Assembly: GCA_016278415.1 (NCBI GenBank)
Contig: JADQBV010000004.1
Location: forward strand, 1 to 31,899
DNA length: 31,899 bases
From: Halanaerobiales bacterium
GTDB lineage: Bacteria; Bacillota_F; Halanaerobiia; Halanaerobiales; DTU029
Direction of reading: 5' to 3'
Position numbers and translations under genes: made by a program. The notes beneath the pieces were generated by a model. The model saw only the letters and a list, made by a program, of their open reading frames with translations, searched no databases and was not told the DNA's origin. Positions 9,421-17,647 of the stretch are shown here, piece by piece; position 1 is the first letter of the stretch; each line of letters begins with the position of its first letter.

Positions 9421-9825
9421 GTGAAGTTACGTACTTATACTTCACTATTTATTGCTATTTTAGTTTACACGATCAGTATTATAATTGGACTTATAAAGGG
9501 GTATCCCCTATTAGATATTTTTATAAATGGAATTATGATCACTTTAATAACAGCTGTTTTAGTATGGATTATCGTATTTTTATTAGAATTTTTAGCAGAT
9601 AAGGATATTAAAGATATTAATAAAAATAGCGATGAGCGAAATAATAATCAGCATAGAAACAGTGATTCTCCTCCTGGAGAAGATAGTATTAGCAAAGATA
9701 TTAATCAAAATTCAAAGACACTAGATTCGGCAAAAGTAAATGAAAACGCAGGAGATTTTTCACCATTGACTCCTCCTGTACTGGAGGTTGCTCAACAGGA
9801 GCTTGAAAGAGGAGAGGGTAATTAA
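9421..9825 (+). CDS. Small two-helix membrane protein of unknown function
   Basis: A 134-residue protein starting with GTG directly after the stop codon of the PilZ gene and ending with TAATG shared with fliA, so it is clearly part of the operon. Two hydrophobic segments (about 7-25 and 31-56) are followed by a hydrophilic, Asn/Asp-rich tail (about 60-134) with DKDIKDINKNSDERNNN and SPPGEDS. I do not recognise a family. Position between a c-di-GMP receptor and the flagellar sigma factor suggests a motility accessory role, possibly a membrane partner of the PilZ protein, but this is inference only. Confidence 0.8.
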   Translation: MKLRTYTSLFIAILVYTISIIIGLIKGYPLLDIFINGIMITLITAVLVWIIVFLLEFLADKDIKDINKNSDERNNNQHRNSDSPPGEDSISKDINQNSKTLDSAKVNENAGDFSPLTPPVLEVAQQELERGEGN

Positions 9826-10586
9826 TGGTAACAAAAAGTCAAGATGAATATGCTCTCTGGGTAGAATTTAAAAAAAGTAATGATCAAGATACTTTTCAAG
9901 AATTGGTGGTTAAATATCTACCATTAGTAAAGTATCATGCAGGTAGGATTAAGATGCTGGTACCAATATTCATAGATGAAGATGATCTTATGAGTTACGG
10001 TGTTCTTGGACTGATAGATGCTATTCATAAATTTGATATAAATAAAGGTGTACTATTTAAAACATATGCCTCCAGGAGGATCCGTGGTGAAATAATAGAT
10101 CATTTACGGAAATTAGATTGGCTCCCTCATTCTGTACGTAGAGAGGGAAAGCGTATAAAAGAGACTACTGATAAATTTGTTAAAAAAATGGGGAGAAAGC
10201 CTACAATAGAAGAATTATCGGATGTTACCGAATTACCAGAGGATAAAATCAAAGAACTCCATCAAAAGCTATATTCATCACAATGGGTTTCTTTATACGA
10301 GGAGTTTGGGGATACCCGGGTTATGGATATGTTACCGGAAAATAAGGAGATGTCTCCAGATAGTGTATATCAGAACAAAGAGAAAGAGGAGTTGTTGGCT
10401 ACTGCAATTGACCGTTTAAGTGAGGACGAAAAATTAGTGGTAGCACTTGTCTATTATGAGGAATTAACACAGAAGGAAGTTTCAGAGATTATGGATCTTA
10501 CCCCTGCCAGGATATCACAGATTCACAAGAAAGCTGTTTATCGCTTACGGGGTATGTTGGGGAAGAAAAAGCAGGACTTGTTTTAA
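9825..10586 (+). CDS. fliA: Flagellar sigma-28 factor FliA/SigD
   Basis: A 253-residue sigma-70 family protein of the FliA/WhiG group. Region 2 holds YLPLVKYHAGRIK, DLMSYGVLGLIDAIHKFD and FKTYASRRIRGEIIDHLRKLDWLPHSVR, the last being the FliA/WhiG hallmark. Region 3 is KKMGRKPTIEELS. Region 4 has LSEDEKLVVALVYYEELTQKEVSEIMDLTPARISQIHKKA. It directs transcription of late flagellar and chemotaxis genes. The ATG overlaps the stop of the preceding gene by one base (TAATG), with GGAGAGGG as ribosome binding site. I found no convincing sigma-28 promoter within the window, so its targets are probably elsewhere. Confidence 0.96.
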   Translation: MVTKSQDEYALWVEFKKSNDQDTFQELVVKYLPLVKYHAGRIKMLVPIFIDEDDLMSYGVLGLIDAIHKFDINKGVLFKTYASRRIRGEIIDHLRKLDWLPHSVRREGKRIKETTDKFVKKMGRKPTIEELSDVTELPEDKIKELHQKLYSSQWVSLYEEFGDTRVMDMLPENKEMSPDSVYQNKEKEELLATAIDRLSEDEKLVVALVYYEELTQKEVSEIMDLTPARISQIHKKAVYRLRGMLGKKKQDLF

Positions 10587-10620
10587 TATCTCTTTAAATG
10601 TATAGACAGGGGGAGTTAGG

Positions 10621-12462
10621 ATGAAAAAAGTATTGAAATTTGAAGCTAAAAACAAAAATGAAGCAATATCCCTTGCCAGGGAGCAATGGAAAGATTCCCT
10701 TGGTGATAAATTTAAAGAATCTAATATATCTGTCAGTCTAGATCAAGAAAAAAAAGGATTTTTAGGGCTAGGATCTAAAAAGAAGATATATAAAGTAGTT
10801 TATAGTGATACAATTAGTAAAAGTGAAGAAGATTTTCTTGATATTGCCGTTGACACTATTAGTGTTGATGGTAGTTTTCAGATAAAAGTAGTTGATGATG
10901 GGGTTTATTTAAAGGTCTTAAAACCTCAAGGAGAAGGAAAAATTGCTGACTACTCTGACATTAAATCAGAGCTTGATAAGAAGGAAATTGTAGAGGTTGA
11001 CTTACAGAAAATTAGGGAAATAGTAGTTAAAGGTGAAGATGAGTGGGGGTTGATAGCCCCTCGTAAACCAGAACTTGATCGAGATGCGGAAGTTACAGTT
11101 ACCATCACTGATGATAAATTAAAGGCCTTTGTAAATTATATACCAGCTTTAGGCGGCAGAAAGTTAAGTAAAGAGGGTTTTAAAAATATTATCATGGAAA
11201 ACGATGTAGTATATAATATAGATGATGAAAAAATTGCTCAACTTGTTGATAAAAGGACACAAGTTGAATCTGTGCTAATAGCAGAGGGGATTCCTCCTGT
11301 TCCAGGTAAAGACGCTAGTTTGACTTATCATTTCGAAAAAAAGATGGACTCTATAGGCACAAAGCGTGAAGATGGTAGTATGGATTTTTATGACCTTGGC
11401 TTAATAACTAACGTTAACCCTGGTGATGTGCTTGTTACAAAAAATAATTCTGAACCAGGTACAGCAGGTAAAGGGGTTACTGGTGAGGAAATCCCACCAC
11501 CTAAGGCAAAGGACATTAAACTACCTAAAGGTAAGAACACTGAAATAAAGGATGAAAATACCCTTATTGCAAAAATTGCTGGACAGGTAGTTATCGATGA
11601 GAGAGAAAGAATACAGGTGTTGCCAGTACATGAGGTTAGAGGTGATGTTGATCTTTCTACCGGCAATATAGATTTTATAGGTAATGTAGTCATTACTGGT
11701 GATGTAACAGAGGGTTTTAGTATTAAGGCAGCTGGAAATGTGGAAGTTAGAGGAAATGTATCCATTGCTGATATTGAAGCTGATGGTGATGTTATTATAC
11801 AACATGGTTTTATTGGTAAAAATAAAAGCAAAATTATTGCTAAGGGTAATGTAAAAGCATTGTTTGTGGAGAATGCCTATATTAAGGCTGGGAAAGATAT
11901 AATTATAGGTGATGCTTCTATGCACAGCCAATTAATCTCAGGTAATAATATACAAGCAACGGAAAAAAAGGGATTGCTCGTAGGTGGAGTAGCTAAGGCC
12001 CGTAGTAAGATAGAAGCTAATATTATTGGTTCTTCATTGGCAACTACTACAAAACTTGATGCAGGTGTGGATCCTGAATTGAAGTTAAAGATTAAGAAGA
12101 CTGAGGAAGAAATTAATAAGGCTAAAATTAATTTGGTGAAAGCTATTAAGGCAATTAAAATTCTTGAAAAATATAAAGAGCAAAATGATGGTTTACCGGA
12201 AGAAAAGGTACTTATGTTATATCAGTTGAAAAAAACAGAACAACAATTGAACTCAAGTATTGAGAACAATGAAGAAATTCTTCTGGAATTACAGGCCAAA
12301 TTAAAAGTATCTGAGCACGGTTATATACAGGCTAAGAAAAAAATATATCCTGGTACAAAAATGACAGTAGGTAATGCTCAACTTAATATTCATAATGAAA
12401 TGGCAGGTTGTAAGTTTATTGAACAGGATGGTGAGATTACTCAATTGTCCATAGGGTGGTGA
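10621..12462 (+). CDS. FapA-family (DUF342) protein with N-terminal Jag-like domain
   Basis: A 613-residue protein. Residues 1-55 (LKFEAKNKNEAISLAREQW ... KKGFLGLGSKKKIYKV) resemble the Jag_N domain of the KhpB/Jag RNA-binding protein. The rest matches the FapA/DUF342 family: a middle domain with the block NVNPGDVLVTKNNSEPGTAG and PLPKGKNT-like turns, a right-handed beta-helix of repeated G-N-V/D-V-turn units (about 335-475), and a C-terminal coiled coil (about 485-575). FapA proteins occur in flagellar operons. Vibrio FapA affects polar localisation and signalling, but the biochemical role is not settled. GGGGGAG precedes the ATG. Confidence 0.85.
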   Translation: MKKVLKFEAKNKNEAISLAREQWKDSLGDKFKESNISVSLDQEKKGFLGLGSKKKIYKVVYSDTISKSEEDFLDIAVDTISVDGSFQIKVVDDGVYLKVLKPQGEGKIADYSDIKSELDKKEIVEVDLQKIREIVVKGEDEWGLIAPRKPELDRDAEVTVTITDDKLKAFVNYIPALGGRKLSKEGFKNIIMENDVVYNIDDEKIAQLVDKRTQVESVLIAEGIPPVPGKDASLTYHFEKKMDSIGTKREDGSMDFYDLGLITNVNPGDVLVTKNNSEPGTAGKGVTGEEIPPPKAKDIKLPKGKNTEIKDENTLIAKIAGQVVIDERERIQVLPVHEVRGDVDLSTGNIDFIGNVVITGDVTEGFSIKAAGNVEVRGNVSIADIEADGDVIIQHGFIGKNKSKIIAKGNVKALFVENAYIKAGKDIIIGDASMHSQLISGNNIQATEKKGLLVGGVAKARSKIEANIIGSSLATTTKLDAGVDPELKLKIKKTEEEINKAKINLVKAIKAIKILEKYKEQNDGLPEEKVLMLYQLKKTEQQLNSSIENNEEILLELQAKLKVSEHGYIQAKKKIYPGTKMTVGNAQLNIHNEMAGCKFIEQDGEITQLSIGW

Positions 12463-12467
12463 TATTA

Positions 12468-12788
12468 ATGACACAAGCAATCAACCCCAATACTAATATT
12501 CCTATGTCCCTACAAGTTGAAAAAATTCAACAGATGCGTAGTGTTCATGATATGCAACAGCAGGGACAAATCACTCAAGAAACTGAAGAAGAGAAACGTC
12601 TACACAATCAGCGGGTTAACTCTAATGATGGGACTGAAAAAGCATTAATTAGAGAAAAACAGGAGAAAAACAAGCAGTCTAAAAAAGAAAAGCAATCTGA
12701 TGATAAGAAAAATAACTCTAGTGATCAAAAAAAAGATGATAGCCAGCTGGGTGTTAAAAAGGGGAGAATTTTAGATGTTAAAGCTTAA
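12468..12788 (+). CDS. Short charged protein of unknown function
   Basis: A 106-residue, very hydrophilic protein rich in Lys, Gln, Asp and Asn (KKEKQSDDKKNNSSDQKKDD), with no membrane segment and no cysteine. The frame is open from a GTG at 12456, but the ATG at 12468 sits 8-10 bases after GGGTGG at the end of the fapA-like gene, so I chose it. The low-complexity, probably disordered C terminus and a short N-terminal helix (about 16-50) are all that can be described. It lies in the operon between the FapA and SwrB-like genes. No function is proposed. Confidence 0.72.
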   Translation: MTQAINPNTNIPMSLQVEKIQQMRSVHDMQQQGQITQETEEEKRLHNQRVNSNDGTEKALIREKQEKNKQSKKEKQSDDKKNNSSDQKKDDSQLGVKKGRILDVKA

Positions 12789-12806
12789 TACTTTTGGAGT
12801 GGTACT

Positions 12807-13355
12807 ATGGCCTGGTTTATGATAATATTTGGCTCTGCTCTAACTATGTTTGGTATCTATAGGATATTTTTCTGCCTATCTAAAAATGTTTACTTAGCTA
12901 ACAATAATGAAAATGTAAAGAATCAGAAAAAATCATCTAGTATAGCTGAATTAGAGGATGAAAACAAAGAATTGGAGAAATCAATAAAAAATAGCAACAA
13001 ACGACTACGACGTCTTAATTCTGATATGGGAACAATTATTAATGAACTAGCCTGGAAAGAAAAGAGTATTAAAAGGACTATTGAGACACTAAGAACTGAA
13101 ATCGGGTACATTCCTAATAGTGGAGATAATGATACAAAATCAGTAAATAAAACCGATTCTTTTGAAGAGATACTTAATAAGAATTTAGGGTCTGAAAAAG
13201 ATGAAAAAATACCAGATAAATATCTAGAAATCTTCAAGCTTTATGACTTAGGTATGACTCCAGACGAAATTGCTGAAGAAATGGATATTGGTGTTAGGGA
13301 GACTAAATTGATATTCAAACTATATGGAAAAGAGGTAGAGGATGCTATTAGATAA
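12807..13355 (+). CDS. SwrB-like membrane-anchored protein with C-terminal HTH
   Basis: A 182-residue protein with an N-terminal membrane anchor (about 1-22), a coiled coil (about 45-95, from AELEDENKELEKSI) and a C-terminal helix-turn-helix-like block (KYLEIFKLYDLGMTPDEIAEEMDIGVRETKLIFKLYG). This layout matches the DUF6115/SwrB (YlxL) type proteins near the end of Firmicute fla/che operons. Bacillus SwrB promotes flagellar basal-body and export-apparatus maturation. The identification rests on layout, motif and position rather than close sequence similarity. The last 14 bases overlap the next gene. Confidence 0.72.
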   Translation: MAWFMIIFGSALTMFGIYRIFFCLSKNVYLANNNENVKNQKKSSSIAELEDENKELEKSIKNSNKRLRRLNSDMGTIINELAWKEKSIKRTIETLRTEIGYIPNSGDNDTKSVNKTDSFEEILNKNLGSEKDEKIPDKYLEIFKLYDLGMTPDEIAEEMDIGVRETKLIFKLYGKEVEDAIR

Positions 13356-13737
13356 AAATAAGATTAATCTATTTATAAACAACATATCTTTAGGCATTGG
13401 TCTTACTCTGTTAATATTAGGTATTTTCTTTCTTAATCAACCTGTCAAACATGACACTCAGGTGGTTGGAAGCAATCTTGATCTTTCTTCTTTAGAACTA
13501 GAATATGATAAATTGTCTTCAGTAATTGAGGAAGAAGTAATAATTAACATACCTTCTGGTAGTTCTGGGTTGACGGTAGCTAGTATTTTGGAGGATAAGG
13601 GAATTATGCCGGCTGCTGAATTTAAAAAATACTTAGATCTCTTTAATATAGAGAATAGAATAAAAGCTGGTCAATATAAATTTAACAATCAAGATACTTT
13701 TGCCGATATACTAAATAGGATATCAATTAAGAAATAA
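13342..13737 (+). CDS. Short MltG-like protein lacking the catalytic domain
   Basis: A 131-residue protein with one membrane segment (about 13-32) and a C-terminal domain of about 75 residues. The block INIPSGSSGLTVASILEDKGIM ... FKKYLDLFNIENRIKAGQYKF, ending in a LysM-like turn, matches the N-terminal part of MltG/YceG endolytic transglycosylases. The catalytic domain that normally follows is absent: the gene stops at ISIKK. It probably anchors at the membrane and binds peptidoglycan or a partner rather than cutting glycan strands. It starts 14 bp inside the SwrB-like gene with AGGTAGAGG as ribosome binding site. It is the last gene before a 301-bp repeat-containing gap. Confidence 0.75.
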   Translation: MLLDKNKINLFINNISLGIGLTLLILGIFFLNQPVKHDTQVVGSNLDLSSLELEYDKLSSVIEEEVIINIPSGSSGLTVASILEDKGIMPAAEFKKYLDLFNIENRIKAGQYKFNNQDTFADILNRISIKK

Positions 13738-13746
13738 TTTGATATT

Positions 13747-13995
13747 ATAGGAATTTCCTTTTTGGTGACCGTATTTACAGATATTACCTCGCTCACAGAA
13801 AAGTGTTAATTCCCCAGTTTCGCCTTCTATTAAGAAGTAACAAATCAAACTCACTGCATTACATTTCGTTCAAACAGGATTTGTTAACCAACTTCTTGCT
13901 TTCAGTTGAAACTGGGAACACTTTTAATGTTCACTCGGTTAATATCTGTAAATTCTGGACTAGTAAAGTTTTGGAACGTAGTGTAGGATTAATTT
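13747..13995. repeat. Long nested palindrome, family B (with family A loop)
   Basis: This element occupies most of the gap before flgF. Nested arms: ATTTACAGATATTACC (13773-13788) against 13937-13953; AAAAGTGTT plus CCCAGTTTC (13799-13821) against GAAACTGGG plus AACACTTTT (13908-13925); AAGAAGT (13832-13838) against ACTTCTT (13891-13897); and AACAAATC (13839-13846) against GATTTGTT (13878-13885). The apical loop 13847-13877 matches the loop of the 3.5-kb element read on the other strand. The left end ATAGGAATTTCCTTTTT and the right end ending GGATTAATTT recur at 23488-23645. A 64-codon open frame at 13803-13997 lies inside the palindrome and is not a gene. Confidence 0.85.
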
Positions 13996-14038
13996 AAAAA
14001 ATGTTTTTGCTATAAATAATTTTAAGGGAGGTGGAATG

Positions 14039-14788
14039 ATGATAAAAGGGATATTTACAGCGGCTTCAGCAATGATGGCAAATCAAAAAAAGTTAAATAT
14101 AACTTCAAATAATTTAGCTAATGTAAATAATACAGGTTTTAAAAAAGATCAAGGACTGCAAAGCTCTTTTAAGGAGATCATGGTTTCTAGAATAAATGGA
14201 AATGGACAGGCAACTCCTATTGGTAGAAATGGTAGTGGTGTAGTCTTAGAAGAGAGTTATACAGACTATTCCCAGGGTAACATTCGAGAGACTGGTAATC
14301 AACTGGATATAGCTATTGAGGGATCTGGATTTTTTGTAGTGCAGACACCGGATGGTTTAAGATATACTCGTGATGGTAATTTTACTCTTAATAATAATGG
14401 CCAACTTATTACACAACAGGGACATTTATTAATGGGTGAAAAGGGTCCATTGCAGACTATTGATGGTATGGATATAAATATAGATACAAATGGTCAATTA
14501 CATCTAGGTAATATTCCAGGTGATCGTATTCAAGTTGTTAACTTCCAAGAACCCCAGGCATTGGATAAGATAGGTGATAATCTTTATTCTAGTAATGAAG
14601 ATCTATCGGAGCCTGCTGTTGATTATCAATTAAGACAGGGCTTTCTAGAAGGTTCGAATGTTAATATTGTTCAGGAAATGGTACAAATGATACAGATTAG
14701 CAGACAATTTGAAGCAAATCAAAAGGTTATTACTACACTTGATAATACTTTGGATAAGGCAGTTAATCAGGTGGGGAGATTAACCTAG
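14039..14788 (+). CDS. flgF: Flagellar proximal/distal rod protein FlgF
   Basis: A rod/hook family protein of about 249 residues with the family N-terminal motif ([16 protein letters not shown]), the central DIAIEGSGFFVVQTPDG.RYTRDGNFTLNNNGQLIT block, and the C-terminal coiled-coil block FLEGSNVNIVQEMVQMIQISRQFEANQKVI. It is the first of two tandem FlgF/FlgG-type genes, like Bacillus FlhO/FlhP. Order and divergence suggest it is the FlgF rod component, but assignment within the family is less certain than the family itself. Two ATGs lie in tandem at 14036 and 14039; the second is 7 bases from GGGAGG and is preferred. Confidence 0.88.
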   Translation: MIKGIFTAASAMMANQKKLNITSNNLANVNNTGFKKDQGLQSSFKEIMVSRINGNGQATPIGRNGSGVVLEESYTDYSQGNIRETGNQLDIAIEGSGFFVVQTPDGLRYTRDGNFTLNNNGQLITQQGHLLMGEKGPLQTIDGMDINIDTNGQLHLGNIPGDRIQVVNFQEPQALDKIGDNLYSSNEDLSEPAVDYQLRQGFLEGSNVNIVQEMVQMIQISRQFEANQKVITTLDNTLDKAVNQVGRLT

Positions 14789-15146
14789 GATCGTTTTTTA
14801 CCCTTTCTTACTAGAAAAACCTGAGAGAATTAGGTGAAGAAGTAATCTGCAGAACTAATAGTAGGCATTTTAGATAGAATTGATAGATAGATTAAATAGC
14901 TAGTATTTATATAGTTGGTTATGATATGTATGATAAGTTTAGTCAGCTGGACCTTAACTGGAAGCTGAGAAAGCTGTTGACCGAAGGATACAGCTTAATT
15001 ATAATAATTTAACTTAAGTATTTTGGTTTTAGAATTTAGATTTCAGATTTGAAAGTAAATGATAAAAGTGTTTTTTAGATATAAAAATCTCATAGGTTTA
15101 ATTACTCATTTTAACAATATACAGAAAACAAGGAGATGGTTTTAAA
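14789..15146. other. Non-coding gap between flgF and flgG with tandem hairpins
   Basis: This 358-bp AT-rich stretch has no open frame longer than about 15 codons. Two adjacent stem-loops are visible: TCAGCT (14943-14948) with AGCTGA (14963-14968), and AAGCTGT (14971-14977) with ACAGCTT (14990-14996, a 7-bp perfect stem with a 12-base loop). Neither is followed by a T-run, so they do not look like terminators. No well-formed sigma-A or sigma-28 promoter could be identified. The ribosome binding site of flgG (AAGGAGATGG) closes the gap. Confidence 0.6.
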
Positions 15147-15935
15147 ATGATAGGAGCATTATGGACTGCTGCTACCGGTATGGGAGCACAGCAAGTAAAT
15201 ATAGATGTTATTTCTAATAATTTAGCTAATGTAAATACTACTGGATTTAAGAAAAGTAGATTAAACTTTCAGGATATGATGTACCAGAGACTGAAACAAC
15301 CAGGTACCCCTAACGCCCAGGGTGCTCAAGTACCAGTTGGAGTGGAAATAGGGCATGGAACCAAGGTTTCTGCTACACAAAAGATTTTTTCTAAGGGTAG
15401 TTTACAAAACACTGGTAATCCCCTGGATTTGCTTATAGAAGGTGATGGATTTCTTCAGGTGTTAAGACCAGACGGTACTATGGCTTATACCCGGGATGGT
15501 TCATTGAAACAGGATAGTACAGGAAGAGTTGTCACTTCAGATGGATATCCAGTTCAACCAGAGATTTTTATTCCACAGGATGCTACAGAAATAAGTATAA
15601 CTTCTGATGGTACAGTTTCTGTTCAAATAGCTGGAGGTAATCAACCACAACAATTGGGTCAGATACAATTGGCTCGTTTTTCAAATCCAGCGGGTTTGAA
15701 TAGTGGAGGGAGAAACTTATTTGAAGCTACTTCTGCTTCTGGCGAACCTATGGTAAATAATCCAGGTGCTGCTGGTTTTGGAACTATTGTTCAAGGATTT
15801 CTGGAAATGTCCAATGTTCAGGTTGTTGAAGAGATGGTTAATATGATTGCTGCTCAAAGGGCTTATGAAGTTAATTCTAAGGCTATACAAGCTGCAGATC
15901 AAATGTTAAGTACAGCCACACAGCTTAGACGCTAG
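15147..15935 (+). CDS. flgG: Flagellar distal rod protein FlgG
   Basis: A 262-residue protein, the typical FlgG length. It begins [38 protein letters not shown] and has [14 protein letters not shown], the Gly-rich [41 protein letters not shown] block, and the C-terminal [37 protein letters not shown]. This is a close match to the FlgG consensus. FlgG forms the distal rod that passes through the P and L rings. flgA follows after 11 bp, in the same flgF-G-A-H-I-J order as in proteobacterial operons. Confidence 0.97.
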   Translation: MIGALWTAATGMGAQQVNIDVISNNLANVNTTGFKKSRLNFQDMMYQRLKQPGTPNAQGAQVPVGVEIGHGTKVSATQKIFSKGSLQNTGNPLDLLIEGDGFLQVLRPDGTMAYTRDGSLKQDSTGRVVTSDGYPVQPEIFIPQDATEISITSDGTVSVQIAGGNQPQQLGQIQLARFSNPAGLNSGGRNLFEATSASGEPMVNNPGAAGFGTIVQGFLEMSNVQVVEEMVNMIAAQRAYEVNSKAIQAADQMLSTATQLRR

Positions 15936-15946
15936 AAAGGTAAAAA

Positions 15947-16930
15947 ATGAGAATAATTAATGGCAGGTATGTATTTATTTTGCTGTTATTGACTATATGC
16001 ATTATGACAAACATGGTTAGTGCAGAAACTATTAACATTAAAATTCCACGGGAAGTAACAATTAGCTCTGAGTGGATCACCTTAGGTGATATTGCTGAGT
16101 TTAAAAACATTAGTGAAAATGATTTAATTAAGCTTAAGACAATTAGGGTTAGCAAAACCCTTCTGCCAGGTTATACGAAGTCAATTCCGCGTGGACAGAT
16201 AGAATTACTTATTGAAAATGAAGGTTTTAATCTTAGTAATTTTAATTTAGATATTCCTAATTTTATTAATGTAAAGACTGCCACCAGATGGTTAAAAGAA
16301 GAAGAAATAATCGAAAAAGCTAAAGGATATTTACTTAGTTATTTAGGATATCCCCTGGATAAATTAGTAATTGAACAGCGATTTAGCCCGCCAGAGGTAG
16401 CATTGCCTGATAAAGATTATCAGCTAGAGTTTGAGATTGCACCTGGAAGCAATAGAACTGGAAATATTTCTATGCAAGCCCATATATTAGTTGATGAGAT
16501 GATTTATAAAAAACTTTATCTAGGGTTTAATGTAAAGATAGTACGTGAGGTATACGTGGCGAAAAGGGATATTTCTGTTGGAGAAAAATTACGTGAAGAT
16601 GATTTCTATTTAGATGTAAGAGGCTTGGATACTGTCAGAGGTGACTTAATATCTGACTTTGATAATCCCATTATATTAGATGGCGTTGTGAATATTCCTA
16701 TAAATAAAGAAGATGTTTTGACAAGTTATTACCTTACAATTCCTGATATAGTTTTTCCTGGAGATCAGCTTCAGGCTGAAATAATTGTAGGTAATATACA
16801 AGTTACTATAATGGTAAAAGCCCGTCGGACTGGAAGAAAAGGTGAATATATTACTGTTGAGAATATAAATAATGGCCATAAATTCCAGGCTCAGGTAATA
16901 AATTCACATTTAGTTAGGCTAGTCCAATAA
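15947..16930 (+). CDS. flgA: P-ring assembly chaperone FlgA
   Basis: FlgA is the periplasmic chaperone for FlgI polymerisation into the P-ring. The 327-residue protein has an N-terminal signal peptide (YVFILLLLTICIMTNMVSA then ETINIKIP). The C-terminal half holds an SAF domain (YVAKRDISVGEKLREDDFYLDVRGLD) and a final beta domain with VFPGDQLQAEIIVGNIQVTIMVKARRTGRKGEYITVENINNGHKFQAQVI, the FlgA signature. It is longer than many FlgA proteins because of the N-terminal domain. AAAGG before the ATG is a weak ribosome binding site; the gene is only 11 bp from flgG. It is expected only in organisms that have a P-ring. Confidence 0.93.
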   Translation: MRIINGRYVFILLLLTICIMTNMVSAETINIKIPREVTISSEWITLGDIAEFKNISENDLIKLKTIRVSKTLLPGYTKSIPRGQIELLIENEGFNLSNFNLDIPNFINVKTATRWLKEEEIIEKAKGYLLSYLGYPLDKLVIEQRFSPPEVALPDKDYQLEFEIAPGSNRTGNISMQAHILVDEMIYKKLYLGFNVKIVREVYVAKRDISVGEKLREDDFYLDVRGLDTVRGDLISDFDNPIILDGVVNIPINKEDVLTSYYLTIPDIVFPGDQLQAEIIVGNIQVTIMVKARRTGRKGEYITVENINNGHKFQAQVINSHLVRLVQ

Positions 16931-16943
16931 GGAGGACTTAAAG

Positions 16944-17537
16944 ATGTCTAATAAAAGAAAGATCTATAATATATCTATGATTTTAATATTTTTTATATTG
17001 TTATATAATGTAAGTATTTCTGCAACATCATTATGGAGTGATGAAAGTGCAGATATATATAAGAATAAAAAGAAAGAATATCAAATAGGTGATGTAGTAA
17101 CTGTTATAATAGATGAAAGTACTAATGCAGTAAACAGTGCTAATACTACCGTTAGTCAAAGTAGTAGTGTAGATGCTGGTGCAGGAGTGGGAATTTTTGA
17201 TTTCCTAAGGAGTTTTGGTCTTAGTTATTCAGATCAAGATGATTCTGAGGGGCAGACAGAAAGAAGTGGTAGTATTACAGCAAATATTAGTACTTTGATT
17301 GTTGAGGAGTATTCTAACGGTAATCTTAAAATAGAGGGTACTAAGACAACTAAAATAAACGGAGAAAAACAAATGATCAAACTAACTGGAATAGTCAGAC
17401 CAGAAGATATCACTAAAGAGAATAGCATCTCTTCTAAAAAAATTGCAGATGCCAGTATTGAATTTGAAGGAAAAGGTGTTGTTGCTGCCAAACAGGAACC
17501 TAATATCTTCCAGAAAATACTAAACTGGATATTCTAA
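16944..17537 (+). CDS. flgH: Flagellar L-ring protein FlgH without lipobox
   Basis: FlgH forms the outer-membrane L-ring bushing. The 197-residue protein has a hydrophobic export signal (about 9-28), then SLWSDESADIYKNKKKEYQIGDVVTVIIDESTNAVNSANTTVSQSS. Its C terminus reads GNLKIEGTKTTKINGEKQMIKLTGIVRPEDITKENSISSKKIADASIEFEGKGVV, closely matching the FlgH family. The whole protein has no cysteine, so it cannot be an N-terminally lipidated lipoprotein as proteobacterial FlgH is. The ribosome binding site is AAGGAGGACTT. It sits between flgA and flgI, as expected for a diderm basal body. Confidence 0.94.
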   Translation: MSNKRKIYNISMILIFFILLYNVSISATSLWSDESADIYKNKKKEYQIGDVVTVIIDESTNAVNSANTTVSQSSSVDAGAGVGIFDFLRSFGLSYSDQDDSEGQTERSGSITANISTLIVEEYSNGNLKIEGTKTTKINGEKQMIKLTGIVRPEDITKENSISSKKIADASIEFEGKGVVAAKQEPNIFQKILNWIF

Positions 17538-17557
17538 GTTGTAAATCCTGTGTTTAT

Positions 17558-17587
17558 AAGTTCCGTAACGTAGCGGATGATTAATTT
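17558..17587 (+). repeat. Solo right-end relic of the family B repeat
   Basis: A 30-bp stretch in the 110-bp flgH-flgI gap reads AAGTTCCGTAACGTAGCGG followed by ATGATTAATTT. It matches the right ends of the 13.7-kb element (AAGTTTTGGAACGTAGTGTA then GGATTAATTT) and of the 23.5-kb element. No left end or palindrome is seen here, so it looks like a remnant or a short form of the family. Confidence 0.6.
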
Positions 17588-17647
17588 AAAGATCGAATTT
17601 TTATTATTAAACTAAAGTAGTAAGCATAAATAACAGGAGATGAGGTC

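Noticed and set aside
11388..11931. Two long minus-strand frames opposite the FapA-family gene
   Set aside because: Low-complexity antisense shadows of the repeated beta-helix codons; no start signals.
13803..13997. 64-codon plus-strand open frame in the gap before flgF
   Set aside because: It lies wholly inside a long palindrome, has no ribosome binding site, and its composition follows the repeat arms.
14039..15935. Tandem FlgF/FlgG-like genes as a recent duplication
   Set aside because: The two proteins are divergent, and paired rod genes of this type are normal in flagellar operons.
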